DNA of 64,000 nucleotides from Diatrype stigma. Taxonomy: Eukaryota; Ascomycota; Sordariomycetes; Xylariales; Diatrypaceae. The stretch covers positions 62,001 to 126,000 of the forward strand of contig JAKJXP020000029.1 in assembly GCA_022225965.2 (NCBI GenBank), in the 5' to 3' direction. Positions 1 to 11,665 of this stretch are shown here, piece after piece. The notes below the pieces were generated by a model. The model saw nothing but the letters and a program-made list of their open reading frames with translations, ran no database searches and was not told the DNA's origin. How positions within the stretch are numbered: the first letter of the stretch is position 1; each line of letters begins with the position of its first letter. The position numbers were made by a program, and so were the translations under genes.

Positions 1-383
1 GGTTTATCTAGGGGAGAGCGGACGGGATCCCGAGTTTTCCACATGGTATGGTCGTACGTGAAAGATTTTGTGTAGATTTTGATATAAGTACCAAGGTAGG
101 GGGTGGCGTTTGAGACTACCTAAGTGTCCCCTGTGTACGGTGTACCCACCCATAGACGACGGAGATTAGGCCAATCCACTGGACAACAACGAGATATCAA
201 GCGTGAAAAGAGCCAAGTAAGCCGGGAGTGATACATCAGTTCGTCAACGCCCCTGAGGTAAAGGGGGCGGGTATGCGGCTACATAGACGCATAGATTTCA
301 CTCTTTGCTTTTCGGCCGGAATCTCCACTGCTTTGCATATAGGACGGTGATGGCTTTGGTGCTAAAAGCTGCGTAGTGTAATG
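1..383. other. Non-coding, 3' side of the regulator gene
   Basis: No convincing coding frame, RNA gene or repeat is seen. It contains the downstream region of the transcription factor that ends at 384. Confidence 0.5.
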
Positions 384-3075
384 CTACCTCCAGTCCATCT
401 TTCCATTATTATTAAGCATCGATTGATCCAGCTCTGTGTTTGTCCCTATCAAGTTCACATCAAAAACAGGCAGCTGGCCATTCTGGTCGGTGGTAAAAGT
501 ACTTGAGAAATTTGACATGGTGAATTGTTCAGCTATATTTCGTTCAGGTTAATGATGTTAAGAATGAGGATATTGTACTCACGGTAGTATACTGCCATCG
601 CATCCTGGAACGCATTCTGCCCGTCGAAACTCAACTCAAGATCGTCATCTATGGCGGCAAGGGCGTCTTTAGCACCCCCTAACCAGGAAAGAGTATCGCC
701 GCTAACGTTCAAGCCATCATTGCCATAAACATGCTGTCTTCCTTCTGCTCTAGCAAGTACAACATTGACCGTCTCGGCGGCTTTCCTCGCCTCCTTGGAA
801 GTAACACTTCTCCTTAACCAGATAGTTCTGGACTTCCGTAAAGCAGACTTTATCTCATCGTCTCGTTGTAGTGTCTGTCCACGATACAGCAAGGAGCAGA
901 GAATCATAGTAGCGGTTAGAAATTCGTGGTTTGTCACAGATGAGATCCGCCAGCGCATGGTATAAAGCTGGCCACCGGGGCTACTCTCTCCGTCGTAGAT
1001 ATCTTGGATCTGCAGAGTCCCCAGGGCCGCATCGAGACAAGCTTTCCGAGAGTAAGCAAAGGGATCCTTTTCCGATGCAGTAGGCTTCATATAAAGAAAG
1101 CGCCGGTGGAGTAGGATTTGCCCTTTGTAGAATGTGGTACTAATGAACAATCGATGCATAATCACCTGCGGTGTGTCCGTCACGTTGGCCATGTTTGATT
1201 TTGGCCTTAGCAGCGGAGGAATACTCGCCGCGGCTTCATGTAAGATGCCATCAACACGCATAATCTCAGCGTAGCTACAAGGCCGCACCGCTGCCGTCAG
1301 ATCCATGACAGTGCCCAAGGCCATGAACATGGTCCGCCTAGCAATGAGTGGTAGGACGGTGGTCATGTCGGTTTTTGGACGCGGTGGGGGTAGCTCATCC
1401 ACATCCACGTCAAAATCAGCATCATTCAGGTTTCTCGGCTCAGCCGTGTCACATTGCCACTCCGAGATCATGCGGGGCATGCCCATCTGGCTGGAGATCA
1501 GAATGTCACCCTGCAGAAGGGATGCCCACATCCTCCGCCTCATTTCGCCTTGGAACGGGGAAATCTCCGGGAAATGGCGAGGGTCGCGGTGGTAGCCGGC
1601 ACGCATGGCCATATTCACGGCGAGTGCAAGCAGAAACCAGATGTCCTTGTCAGCATCGGCACGCATGCTAAATTCGATCTGAACATAGTGGTACAAGGTC
1701 TCAAGCGCATATGGACCAGAATTTGTATACTCTCCTAGTATCAGGCACTGCACGATCTTCTCGCGGTACATGCCGAGCTGGGTTGACAGCGTGTCTGTGT
1801 CGTGTCCTTGCGTAGAGTCAGACGGCTCAGAGGCGAGCAAAGCGAGGCAGATCATGCTGTATAACATTCCAACCCACATTATGGAAACACTGGATGGCTT
1901 TGTCCAGAAATTCTCGTACTTGGATTCAAGGTTAGCACATCGGTGGGCCGGTTATGAAATACCATCTACTTGCCTCCCCAAGAAACGTGGAACCATGAAT
2001 ACAAGCTAGTGCAGGGTAGAAGGGTTAGTCCAAGAATGCTCTAGAAGTACAGGAGAAAGAGAGGAAAAAAAAAAAAAAAAAAAAAGAAGGGGGGGGGGGT
2101 TAAACACAGAGGCTTACTAGGTGCCAAATCTAACATGTTGAAGTACCTCGAGACAAAGCGGTCCACTAACCCCCTGGGCGGCAGCGCAGCCAGTATCTCG
2201 CTTCGCGGGGCAGGCTCGCCACAGCCATACAGCAATAGAGCGTGTGGCGATCTAGGTCTTAGTCCGGTAATGCCCACATAGCTGTCATCACCGTCGTCGT
2301 GATCAGAACCGGTGACAATGGACATGATATGCTCGTCCCTGTCGAAGTGGTTCTTGAGGTCGGCGATGCCATCCAAAATGGCAGCCCAGTGGGCGCCGCC
2401 GACGTAGCGATGCTCTAGGGAACCGACTTGTAAGCTGCCGCACTCGGAGCGCTCATCTATCGCCATGTCCAGCCTCTCCTGATCCGAAGGGGACCGAGGG
2501 GTTGGGCCGGGATCGAGCATATTGGGGTGGGCCGATGATTCCGGAGGGGAGTGTGGCATCATAGTCAGGACGAGGCGCTCCAGCTGCACAAGGCGGTCGT
2601 GCACGGTGGAAGCAGCCAGTTGTGCTGGCTGTATCGGCTGTGGCGACTTCTGGGTATGTGCCGAGTTCGCATGACCCCCTGCATAGATACACGACTGGCC
2701 ACGAGTGGAGCAATTGAGGCATGGCTGCTGACGATCGCAGCGCAGCCTATTAGCCAAGAACAAAGATCGTAGTCAGTCGTGTGTTCGGGAAGTACCTAAG
2801 ACACGAATTCCTTACTTGCGACGTCGACATAGGTTGCACGAGAGCTGCAACTTCTCTCGCCGACGAATGGCTGGAGGGCGCGGACGCATAGGAGAGTCAG
2901 CAACTTGTTGCTGCTGCTGCTTTACCTCCGACTCTAGTGGAACAGGCGACCCTGGCGCAACGGGACCGAGGCCGGGGCGTGGCGATGGCGTCGCCTGGGT
3001 AGCTGGCAGCAGTCTGGATTCCGAAGGGGCAGGTGTATGGCCTCCATTATCCGCCATCGGCTGGTTTGAGCCCAT
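384..3075 (-). CDS. Zn2Cys6 fungal-specific transcription factor, five exons, about 801 aa
   Basis: Probable nuclear DNA-binding regulator. The exons I assign are 3075-2816, 2746-2118, 2005-1974, 1918-583 and 532-384, and they join in frame. The start is the first ATG at 3075; a frame running further upstream has only a TTG. The binuclear zinc cluster spans about residues 80-106 (CxxCx6C, then Cx5CxxCx6C) and is split by intron 1 between the second and third cysteines. A Gln run precedes it near residue 55. The middle-homology (Fungal_trans) region follows, read through the tiny 32 bp exon 3 (residues ending FLGE) into exon 4 (YENFW). The last exon ends in NNNGKMDWR, like many of these proteins. 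Intron 3 (1973-1919) appears to start with GC, not GT. The gene is divergent from the MFS transporter at 3768, which suggests a regulator-target pair; that is inference. The function is otherwise unknown. Confidence 0.88.
2065..2099. repeat. Homopolymer A/G tract inside intron 2 of the regulator
   Basis: About 21 A are followed by GAA and about 11 G on the + strand. On the gene strand this is a C-run then T-run about 60 bases before the chosen acceptor. Length is prone to sequencing error. It lies within intron 2117-2006, so protein coding is not affected. Confidence 0.85.
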
Positions 3076-3767
3076 TCTGGCAGTCAAACGGATGGGCTCC
3101 TGCTATGCCTCTTTTTTTGGCGGAGGAAGGATGAAAAGCTGAATCGGAGGAATTCGCTGGGCGAGGTAGGGGAGTATAAGTTTCATAGTACAACGGGTAG
3201 AAAGAGTCTATAGTCGGACTCTAGACTTCTCAGGGCTCAGCAATTCAGATCAGATCATCGCGCTGAGCCGCTGAGCCGCTGATTAAGATTATAGGTAACC
3301 TCCGCCCTTACCTCCGCCCTCCGCGGAGGAGTAGACCAATGATCCGACAGCTCGCGAAGGGGGATAAAATTTCATTGTCTTACCTAGGTACTTACATATA
3401 CGGATCAGGATCACCAGTAATAGTCCATCCCTTATCCCTCCATCTATGACGGATAATCCGTCGTCCATGGAGTTCATGATGTCCATGGACTAATCCTAAT
3501 GTCCGACATCTCAACATTTCCCCAACCCATGGCTTTACCGCTTCTTTGTTCTGATGAAGACTCCAGTAGACTTTATGGCCATGGAGACCAAAGGGGCAAC
3601 TGCACACATGAGGCGCTGTGGAATCCTTAAAAAGGTGAAGATTGCAGTCCTCAGATCCTCCAGTATATCTGACTACTCGCTCGTCATAATACGACTGCTA
3701 CTACTTCAAAGCCACGTGCAACCAGCGTCTACAAGTCAAACAATCACTGTCTTCAGTCTTATCAACG
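3076..3767. promoter_or_regulatory. Shared promoter region between the regulator and the MFS transporter
   Basis: This 0.69 kb non-coding gap separates two divergent start codons. A 10-bp perfect palindrome CTCCGCGGAG lies at 3319-3328, with further TCCGCC copies just before it. CCG/CGG half-sites are the usual targets of Zn2Cys6 proteins, so this is a candidate autoregulatory or target site. A short GAGCCGCT tandem is near 3265-3280. Binding itself is inferred. Confidence 0.4.
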
Positions 3768-5457
3768 ATGTCCAGGGGTAAGGACTCGAACCCCGGCCAG
3801 TATGCCGTCGGACTTGATTCGGGAACAGATGGTGATGTTGAGAAGGAGGCATCTTTGAACAATCAAGATATCGTTGATTGGGATGGCCCAAGCGATCCTA
3901 ACAACCCTCTCAACTGGCCCCCCCGCAAGCGCTTCGGCCATATAGTCATCGTTGCGATGCTATCGATGACAGTGTAAGTCGTTCAAGTAGTTATTCGAAT
4001 CACACAACTTCCGTACTAAGTCTTCTGAAGGAACCTTGCCTCAACCATGTTTGCTCCCGGTGTCGAGAGCCTTTCAATAGAGTTCGAACTCACCACGAGA
4101 ACACTTGCCACGCTGAGTGTGACGGTGTATCTTTTGGGGTTCGCTCTCGGGCCCATGATCATATCTCCCCTCAGCGAATTATTTGGTCGTCTGCCTGTGT
4201 ACCACGTCGCCAATGTCGTCTTCGTGGCTTTCGTCGTTGGCAATGCACTGAGCAAAAACATCGCCCAATTCATCGTCTTCCGCTTCCTCTCCGGGTTCGC
4301 GGGCGCGACGCCGTTGACAATTGGTGGCGGCACCATCGCCGATGTGTTTCCCCCGAAGGAGAGAGGTCTGGCGGCAGCTTTGTTCGGTCTTGGCCCCCTG
4401 ATGGGACCCGTGAGTACTTACTTTACCTCCTTGATGCAGCTCAAGCTCCCTCGTCCAGCTCTAACTTCTTTGGCTATTACTAGGTCATTGGTCCTGTTAT
4501 CGGCGGCTTCGTGGCCGCGGCCAAAGGGTGGCGTTGGACCTTCTGGCTCATGGCTATCATCGGCGGCGCGGTCGGTGTCATCTCTGTCGTGTTCATGCGG
4601 GAAACTAATCCGTACACTCTCTTGGAACGCAAGGCGGCGCGTTTGCGAGCTGCGACCGGCAACGAGAATCTGAAGTCTAAGCTGGCCCGTCCTATCTCTT
4701 CCAGACAACTCTTACTCCAGGCTCTCACCCGCCCCACAATGCTCTTGCTCTTTTCGCCCATCGTGCTCATCATGTCCTTATATGTTGCCCTGGTGTTCGG
4801 TCTCCTCTATCTACTGTTCACTACTTTCACCGATGTCTTCGAAGGCCAATACGGATGGAGCAGCAATATCTCAGGACTCGCATACCTTGGTCTAGGTATC
4901 GGCGAGCTGCTGGGCTTGGTTGTCTTCGGTGCACTTGACAATCGCGTCCTCCAGCAGCGTATGAAGGCCGATGGGGTGACTCACCCCAGACCTGAATACC
5001 GGCTGATCCTCATGATCTGGTTCAGCCCTGTCATCGGCGTCGGGTTGTTGATCTACGGCTGGACCGCATACTATAACACTCATTGGATTGCGCCGCTGAT
5101 AGGTACACTCATTGTAGGATTTGGCTCGTTCTTTGTAATCGTGAGTTTGTTCCAATGTGGTTCCTCGTTTCGCAGCCAAACTTCCGGGAAGCTAATACCG
5201 TGCAGATGCCATCTCAACTCTACCTCGTCGACTTGTTCGGTTCCAAGGCAGCAGCTTCGGCCCTTGGGGCTAACATCCTACTACGGTCCCTTTCAGGCAC
5301 CTTCTTGCCGTTGGCAGGGCCTAGCATGTACGATACACTACATTTCGGTTGGGGCAACACGTTGCTGGGGCTCCTTGCCTTCGCATTCGTGCCGGCACCG
5401 ATATTCTTCTATAAGTATGGGGAGCAGCTCCGCAGCAAGACTACTATCCAGTTCTAG
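3768..5457 (+). CDS. MFS transporter, DHA1 drug/polyamine type, four exons, 497 aa
   Basis: Plasma-membrane proton-coupled efflux carrier of the major facilitator superfamily. The exons I assign are 3768-3973, 4031-4409, 4484-5140 and 5206-5457, with introns of 57, 74 and 65 bp carrying normal GT-AG ends. A hydrophilic N-tail ends in DWDGPSDPNNPLNWPP, typical of fungal DHA1 proteins. Next comes STMFAPGV at the first membrane segment, then a motif-A-like LSELFGRLPVY loop between segments 2 and 3. The segment 5 region reads GPLMGPVIGPVIGGF, the motif C pattern of drug:H+ antiporters. About twelve hydrophobic segments are present, and the length is usual for the family. The substrate cannot be told. 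The divergent Zn2Cys6 regulator suggests inducible expression. Confidence 0.9.
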
Positions 5458-6106
5458 AGGGTCCATAGGAGACTATCCAGGGTACTTTCTATATGACTTG
5501 TTCCTCGGGTGGATTACGGTCGAGGTCAGCAGTGAAATGTTGGATATAAGACTTCAGATATTTTTGAATTTGTTATACTGGCTAGTACATGGCTAGAACC
5601 CTTCTTATCCATAGAAATTAAAGGGGGGGGGGGGGGGCTGACTAGAAGAGGATTTGATAAAAACTGACTCATAAGCTACGTAAAAAGCGTAACAGTCACG
5701 ACTATTTACGAAAGGAGCAATATTAAACATGCTCTTAACAATGCGTGTAAACAAGAAATCTTGATAACCATAGTGTCATAACGCCATATATGCATGCAAC
5801 GACCGCAGGGTACAGTAGCGGCCGAGCATTTCTAGTAGTGTAGGTACCTAGGGTAGGGTGGTTGGTAGGTTTTTGAGTAAATATTACAACACGCACAACG
5901 CACACGGACACACATACACCCATACTCTCGCCTGTGCCCTTGGTAACGTATAGCCTCACCCCCCTTCCCCCTTCCCCCTTTCCCCTTTCTCTATCCGTTC
6001 CTGTAATCATGCCATGCCCCCTTCATCCCCCCAGTGTCAGTTACGTACCCAACTGCCCCCCGATCCCCACCACTCAGTATTACCACGCAAAGGCATCGCC
6101 GCTCTC
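5458..6106. other. Non-coding gap between convergent genes, with a G15 run
   Basis: The gap lies between the transporter and the converging glycosyltransferase gene. A run of 15 G sits at 5623-5637 and a C/T-rich tract at about 5955-5992. No gene is seen. Confidence 0.5.
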
Positions 6107-7915
6107 CTAAGGCAGCTTCTCGCCCCAGACAATCTTCCCGTCCTCGACAGCCCACCACTGGTTGAACCAATGCTTGAGCTGCTCGTGCGCGATACCGTTG
6201 TCGTGCTCGAGCATCCAGCCGGGGTTGGCCCAGGGCCCGCGGCCGTCCGCGAGGACCTCCTCGGCGACCTCCTGGGTGCCGCACACGGTGGACCAGGACT
6301 TCCAGTCGCCGGGGAGGTTGCCCGTCTCGATGCGGACGCCGCCGCGGGAGTCGTCGGGCCCCCACCACTCCTCGGGCCCGCCCCGGGTGCCGTTGGGGTG
6401 GAGCTCCCCCTTCCGGACGACGGCGTGCGGCATGCGCGGCGCGCGCGCCTTCGCGACGAGCATCTGCCGCAGGTACGGCAGGAACCAGGCCTGGTCCCAG
6501 GTCTTGCCGACGAACGGGTTCTTGGACGGGATGATCTGCTGGGCGCCGCCGCCCCAGGTGCCACCCGGCCGCAGCTGGATGGCGGCGGGCGCCACGCCCG
6601 TCCAGAGGTTCGTGAAGAGCGGCACCTGCGACCAGTCGTACTCGACGGGGGCCTGGACGAAGCCCGTGTAGTCCGGGGTCCAGTAGGGCGGGGTGGAGTG
6701 GGCGACCTCGGGCGGGATCTCGATGGGGACGCCGGCCCGGCGCGCCATTTGCTGGAACTTCTCCGTCGAGTTGTGCAGCACCCAGGCCGCGTCGCCGCTG
6801 GCGAACTCGGCCGGCTGCGAGATCTCCCCGAAGTAGTCAAGGCCGATGCCGTAGTCGGTGCTGGTCGGCTTGTCGTCGCGCGGATCGTTCGCGAGCCACC
6901 GCTTCCACAGGCTGCGCCGCGCCGCCCTCCGCTGGTGCTCCTCCTTCCGATGGGCCTCCTGCTCGCCGAACAGGCGCGCGAGCACGTCCGCGTCGGTCTT
7001 GAAGGGGCTATCCTTCCCCTTGGCGTACTCGGCGGCATCCTTGAACAGCTTGCGCAGATCGCCTACGTGGCCGACAATGGTGCCCGAGTTGAGGTAGCGC
7101 TCGCGGTTGAACCCGAACCCATTCCCTTCGTCCTGGTCTGTTTTTGATCCATATATATGCTTCGGAAGTTCGGACTCGGGGACGGCAGAGCATTCGGGCC
7201 TGGCGGGGTCTTCATGGGTGCATCTCTTCTGGGCAGCGAAGACAATCCTCTGGGTTATGTTGCTGCTGCTTCCGAACTTCTTTGCAAGCCGCTTGTTGGC
7301 CCGCTCGTTTATGGAATAGTAACGCTCGATGACGACGGAGGGCCGTAGCTGGAACCACGTCTCGTAGCCATCGGCAATCATCATCAAGTCGTTGTCGGTG
7401 TGATCCCCCAACTCCTGAAGCAGGTCATGGATGGCCCTGATCTTAGAAAGGCCATGGTTACCGCGGCGCACGTTCTTGCTATGTACAGAAGTGTCCCAGT
7501 TCAGGATCCGCGGGGTTGGATAGTCTAGAGCGGCGGCGCTAAAGACAGTCTTGCAGAAGTCGGCGTTGCCCTTAGCAGCGGGCAGCACGAGGTAGAAGTA
7601 GGCGGACCGAGCCTCCTGGTCGTAGATGAGGCTGCTGATCTGTCTGGGGGAGGGTCGGAAGACGAGAACGAGGAAGACGAAGACGGCGAAGACCAGCGCG
7701 CCCACCTTTATGACCTTATTCCGTGGCCATGAGGAAGCGGACGCCGACGCCGACGCCGACGTGGCTACCGGGGAGGAGGGGGCAGCATCTTGCCGCGAGT
7801 TTGGTAGCGGCTGTTGTAGATCCGGGTTATCGGTTTGGTCGAGGCGATCGTATTTCCATTCCTTCAACCCGATGGACTCATAGATCCTATCTCTCCAGCG
7901 GGCAGGGGCAGACAT
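6107..7915 (-). CDS. Type II membrane glycosyltransferase-like protein (PLOD/GLT25-like), 602 aa, intronless
   Basis: Probable Golgi or ER glycosyltransferase. The ATG at 7915 is taken as start; the codon before it is GTG. The N-tail of about 70 residues contains a Ser-Ala repeat encoded by a GACGCC/GGCGTC microsatellite at about 7740-7757. One membrane segment follows (VGALVFAVFVFLVLVF), then a luminal region. The catalytic-looking part has LPAAKGNADFC, LNWD, an acidic IADGYETWF motif and YLNSGTIVG. These resemble the DxD-type loop and the LNSG segment of lysyl-hydroxylase/procollagen glycosyltransferases. It is clearly homologous to the protein at 11666 (DGFDAWF, WLNSGTIMG, IGLDF), so the two are paralogues. 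A later region has EEWWGPDDSRGG. Donor sugar and acceptor are unknown. GC3 is high. The family assignment rests on motifs only. Confidence 0.8.
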   Translation of the reverse strand: MSAPARWRDRIYESIGLKEWKYDRLDQTDNPDLQQPLPNSRQDAAPSSPVATSASASASASSWPRNKVIKVGALVFAVFVFLVLVFRPSPRQISSLIYDQEARSAYFYLVLPAAKGNADFCKTVFSAAALDYPTPRILNWDTSVHSKNVRRGNHGLSKIRAIHDLLQELGDHTDNDLMMIADGYETWFQLRPSVVIERYYSINERANKRLAKKFGSSSNITQRIVFAAQKRCTHEDPARPECSAVPESELPKHIYGSKTDQDEGNGFGFNRERYLNSGTIVGHVGDLRKLFKDAAEYAKGKDSPFKTDADVLARLFGEQEAHRKEEHQRRAARRSLWKRWLANDPRDDKPTSTDYGIGLDYFGEISQPAEFASGDAAWVLHNSTEKFQQMARRAGVPIEIPPEVAHSTPPYWTPDYTGFVQAPVEYDWSQVPLFTNLWTGVAPAAIQLRPGGTWGGGAQQIIPSKNPFVGKTWDQAWFLPYLRQMLVAKARAPRMPHAVVRKGELHPNGTRGGPEEWWGPDDSRGGVRIETGNLPGDWKSWSTVCGTQEVAEEVLADGRGPWANPGWMLEHDNGIAHEQLKHWFNQWWAVEDGKIVWGEKLP

Positions 7916-10678
7916 CACGCTGCATCATGCACGTGAGGTAGGAATATGAGATACGGGAAGCTTCGGCGACGAAGAGGGCGATAACGATAGTAAAGTCGCA
8001 GCTGATTGATGAATATGAAGAAAGACAACGAGGCCCGGGACACTAAGCGAGCGTGTGTATGTGTGTTGTGTATTGTGTATTGTGTATACGTAGTTACGGG
8101 TACAATCACGGTGGCAGTACGAGGGAGATGGAAGTAACAGTGGCAGTAACAGTTACAGTAACTAGTAGTGACAGTAAATAGTGACAGTAAATAGTGACAG
8201 TAATAATGACGGTATGGCGCAGTCGTACCCAAAATTCCGGAACAGGACCGACGACGAGGATCGAGGATCGAGGCTGCGATGCGAGGATGGCTGGATGGTT
8301 AATGGGTTGGTTTAATGCTCTGGCAGCCTGGTTCCGTGTTGTAATCCTAGGAGACACGCGACGTTCTGGGCGTTTGACAACTCCGCTGCACGCACGACTT
8401 TACGGGGTACCTAGGCATGTACTAGGCAGCTAGGGGCGCTGGGGCGCTGGGGCGCTGGGGCGTTAGGGCATTGTAGCGTGAGGCGGCGTAAGCGGCGTAG
8501 AAATGCCGTCTTGTCGGTATTGTGTGATTATAGTGGACACGCACGTATTCTGGAAAGCTTTTCAGCGCCTGTCTTGTCAGCTTGTTTGCAGTGGCTACAG
8601 TGGGTGGGTATCAGTTAGATAAGGATATGTATGCATCACCATACATACAGGTAAGTCGGTATCCTCTTAGGTATAGTACTTGTGACCACCTGGGCAATGA
8701 CTTCGACTCCGATTTACATACATCCCCGTATGTACTGTATGTATGTAGGCAATTATACAAAACTCTTGAACCATAGTCAAGTGTTCAGGATTACTTATTG
8801 CCCATTCAATGTCATGATAACTTACTACCTACTACCTACTTCGCTGTCTAGGCAGTATCTCTATGAGTAAGTAGGTACAGTGTTCCCTGTTTTATCCGAG
8901 AATGACAGATATCATTGACTCGGCTGCTAGCTGCCACCTAGACATCGCACCCAAAAGCCTCGATACCAGAAATAAGATTAAGATTTAAAGGGCGGGCAGA
9001 TCTGGTATCTGACAGGAAGGTGCGCGGAATGGATCCAGGGGTGGAAATATACGACCTCGGCATTGGTGTATGCGCCTGTTGATGCTAGGTAATGGGTAAG
9101 GGGAAATACCTCGCTAAAGCAATCCAGACTCCGGGATCTGAAGCACCCTTAACTACCTAACATAGCGATGACTCGATGTAACTACATGGATACATCATGG
9201 ATGTAAGTACGTATGTGCGTAATATGCGCGCAACACTTCATGATAGGTCCGGTATTCCATCCAGTCTACAGGATACTATAGGTACCCCTATCCCCTTGTC
9301 TTCGTCTCTCCTGCTAGACGGGCTTTACAGGGTGACAGGCAGTTGAAGGAATGGCTGGTGCATGTTACCAACATGAATCAATCCCATTAGATGTGGCTTG
9401 GCGTTCCAAATTCATCTTAACATACTATGTCTAGGACATCCGCGAGCGACCCAAGGTCCAAGGAACAACACGCCCGTCCAGTCAGCCAGTCAAGTATGGC
9501 GCGTGTACAGGCTGATGACTTCAGGCAACGGGCCTGGCTTGGCCGGGCATGTTTTGGGTAGGCACAATGCCTCAGTTCAGATCCCGGGTATGGCTTGGTA
9601 GAGGACCTATACGAAGTACGAAGTACGAAGTACTAAGCCGCTATACTAGATTGCCTAGGTAGGTTATAGTTACTATGACTTAGACGAAATACCGATAATT
9701 CGGCACATCGCAGCGCCAGTTCTGACTCGTGAGTGTACACAAGACAGACTTGACTCTGATCACTTTCTTTTCTTTCGTCTCGTGACACGGTGATAGATGT
9801 CAAAAATTTAGCTTGTTGTTCTCCACTCCGGCATCTCGGGCTCTAACTACCTACACATTATTCGGGATTCTGTGCATTCTGGGGCCCCTGACTGTCAATG
9901 TGTTGAATGTCGCCTAACTGAAGTCTTATAACTGACTGGTGAACGAGCTGGGCCATTGGTTGGGATACATCTACCTACATACCTAGGTAAGTAAGTATAC
10001 ATGCGCATGAATAGTAAGCCGGTTGCCCTTCTAGATTCACGCCCATGGTTTATATCTTTTAAATATAATTTCTTCGTTTCTTCCATGCTGGGGCACCAGA
10101 TACTTTGGAGCGATGTACTCCGAAAGCGCACTCCACGGGGCATACACGATTGCATTGCGGCTAAGCGGCAAGGCTCCTTACCTCAAAACCGCAGAATGGT
10201 TAGAAAATAGCGTTGCCTTGCCCGGGACTCAGCTTGGCAGTCAGAACTCCAAACAACAAATCCCAGTTTACGCAACCTGCAGTAGCCACTCCAGCTGTTC
10301 TGCACACGATAGTTGGTTCTTGCCCGTATTGCGCAATGAGTGCCAAGGTGCTACAGACGGAACTGACGGCTTCAAGCTGGAAGGTTGCGAGTCTGAAGAT
10401 TGTATCCAGCCCAAGCCCCTTAATGAACAGTGAACACACCTTGAAGTCCCCAGGTCTCTTAAGACAGCTAGCTGTAACTAGCTACATACATACATACACC
10501 AACCGCCCAGGTACTACTAGGTATGTAGCTACATAGGTACCCTACACTAGACAACCCGCTATAGATTTTACCATTTCTCTCTGATGATATTTTTATTTTT
10601 ATCTGCTTTGCCTTATCCCCACGCCTGGACGCTTGTCTATACCTGTACGTGTACGCCTTAGTCTGAACTATACAGATA
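7916..10678. other. Long non-coding region between the two glycosyltransferase genes
   Basis: Short open frames here have no coding character. It contains an 8-bp tandem (GGGGCGCT, about four copies, 8433-8464), an AGTGACAGTAAAT-type repeat at about 8136-8205, and scattered copies of the palindrome-like TACCTAGGTA motif (for example near 9650 and 9980). No tRNA was recognised. Confidence 0.5.
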
Positions 10679-10687
10679 CCTAATGTA

Positions 10688-11079
10688 GGTAGGATAGATC
10701 AATCGAACATTGACTTCGCGCTAACCATAAATACTACATATACATAAGGCGCAAATAAACCGTATTTTTTATATATTATTGTCATATATTATTACTTGCT
10801 AAGTATTTATTAATACTTACTTAAAACTTGGTTTTATTATTTTTAAAAAGTTATTAAAATTAAAATATAAGAAATAGTTTATAATTGCTTTATATATATA
10901 TATTTATATATAAACCAATTAAAAAAGCTATTTACGTATGGCTTTAATACGTGCATCGTCGTTGCTAAAATGCCAGCAAAATGGCAGTAAGTATGGCTGT
11001 GCTGTAATACAAATCAGGCAAATAGTGGGGGCAAGTGGCAGCTAACGCCCAAATCAATGTTCGATTGATCTTACGTCTC
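10688..11079. mobile_element. Mutator-like miniature inverted-repeat element, 392 bp, 9-bp target duplication
   Basis: The 9-mer CCTAATGTA occurs directly repeated at 10679-10687 and 11080-11088. Immediately inside are imperfect terminal inverted repeats of about 38 bp. Their shared core is GATCAATCGAACATTGA, at 10697-10713 and inverted at 11054-11070, followed by a CGCGCTAAC / GGGCGTTAG variant. The core between them is strongly A+T-rich (about 10760-10930) and has no open frame, so it is non-autonomous. A 9-bp duplication with sizeable inverted repeats fits the Mutator superfamily; the family call is inference. It lies in the promoter gap upstream of the second glycosyltransferase gene. Confidence 0.72.
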
Positions 11080-11088
11080 CCTAATGTA

Positions 11089-11665
11089 CACTACTGTGAC
11101 TACCTGCAAGCCCCAGATTAATCCGAGCGGACATCTTTTACGAATTTACGGTCTTTTACGTAGGACTCTGACATCTTTGGCAGCAGTCGGTACCTGATCC
11201 AGCTCCCTGATCCATCCTAATCACAGCCTCACACCGGGATCTGAGAGCCGCCTCTCGTAGACGAGATTTGTTCAACACCACCGACCTGCATCGTTAGCAT
11301 CTAGCCAGTAGCATCACCACCCACACGACTTTACGACCCTACCTATCACCCACTGCTGGCCTCTCCCAGTGACGGTACGACTCTGGGCTCCCACGCCGAT
11401 TCGCACACAAGCAACTCGCTGATCGGGTTACGCAAGGGGGAAAAGGGCACACGACCATCGATTACCTACCACCACCGATTATTGCCTGTTATCGTGTTAT
11501 CACTTCGACCCGCGGCGCGCCCTCGCGTCAATGTGCCGGTCACAGCTCATATCGCCATCATCGTTGTCGAGGTGATATATCGATATCCCGTTGAGAGATG
11601 CTCGTAGCAGTCGTTGCGCGCTAGGTTTCTGGGTTTATATTTAATTTCGTCTGCTTGAGTAAGAG
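11089..11665 (+). promoter_or_regulatory. 5' flanking region of the glycosyltransferase gene at 11666
   Basis: G+C-normal non-coding DNA after the inverted-repeat element. It contains C/A/T-rich stretches typical of fungal 5' leaders (ACCACCGATT, CATCACCACC). No defined binding site can be supported. Confidence 0.3.

Noticed and set aside
6014..7147. Long + strand frame opposite the first glycosyltransferase
   Set aside because: Antisense shadow of a G+C-rich gene; Arg/Pro/Val-rich with no domain.
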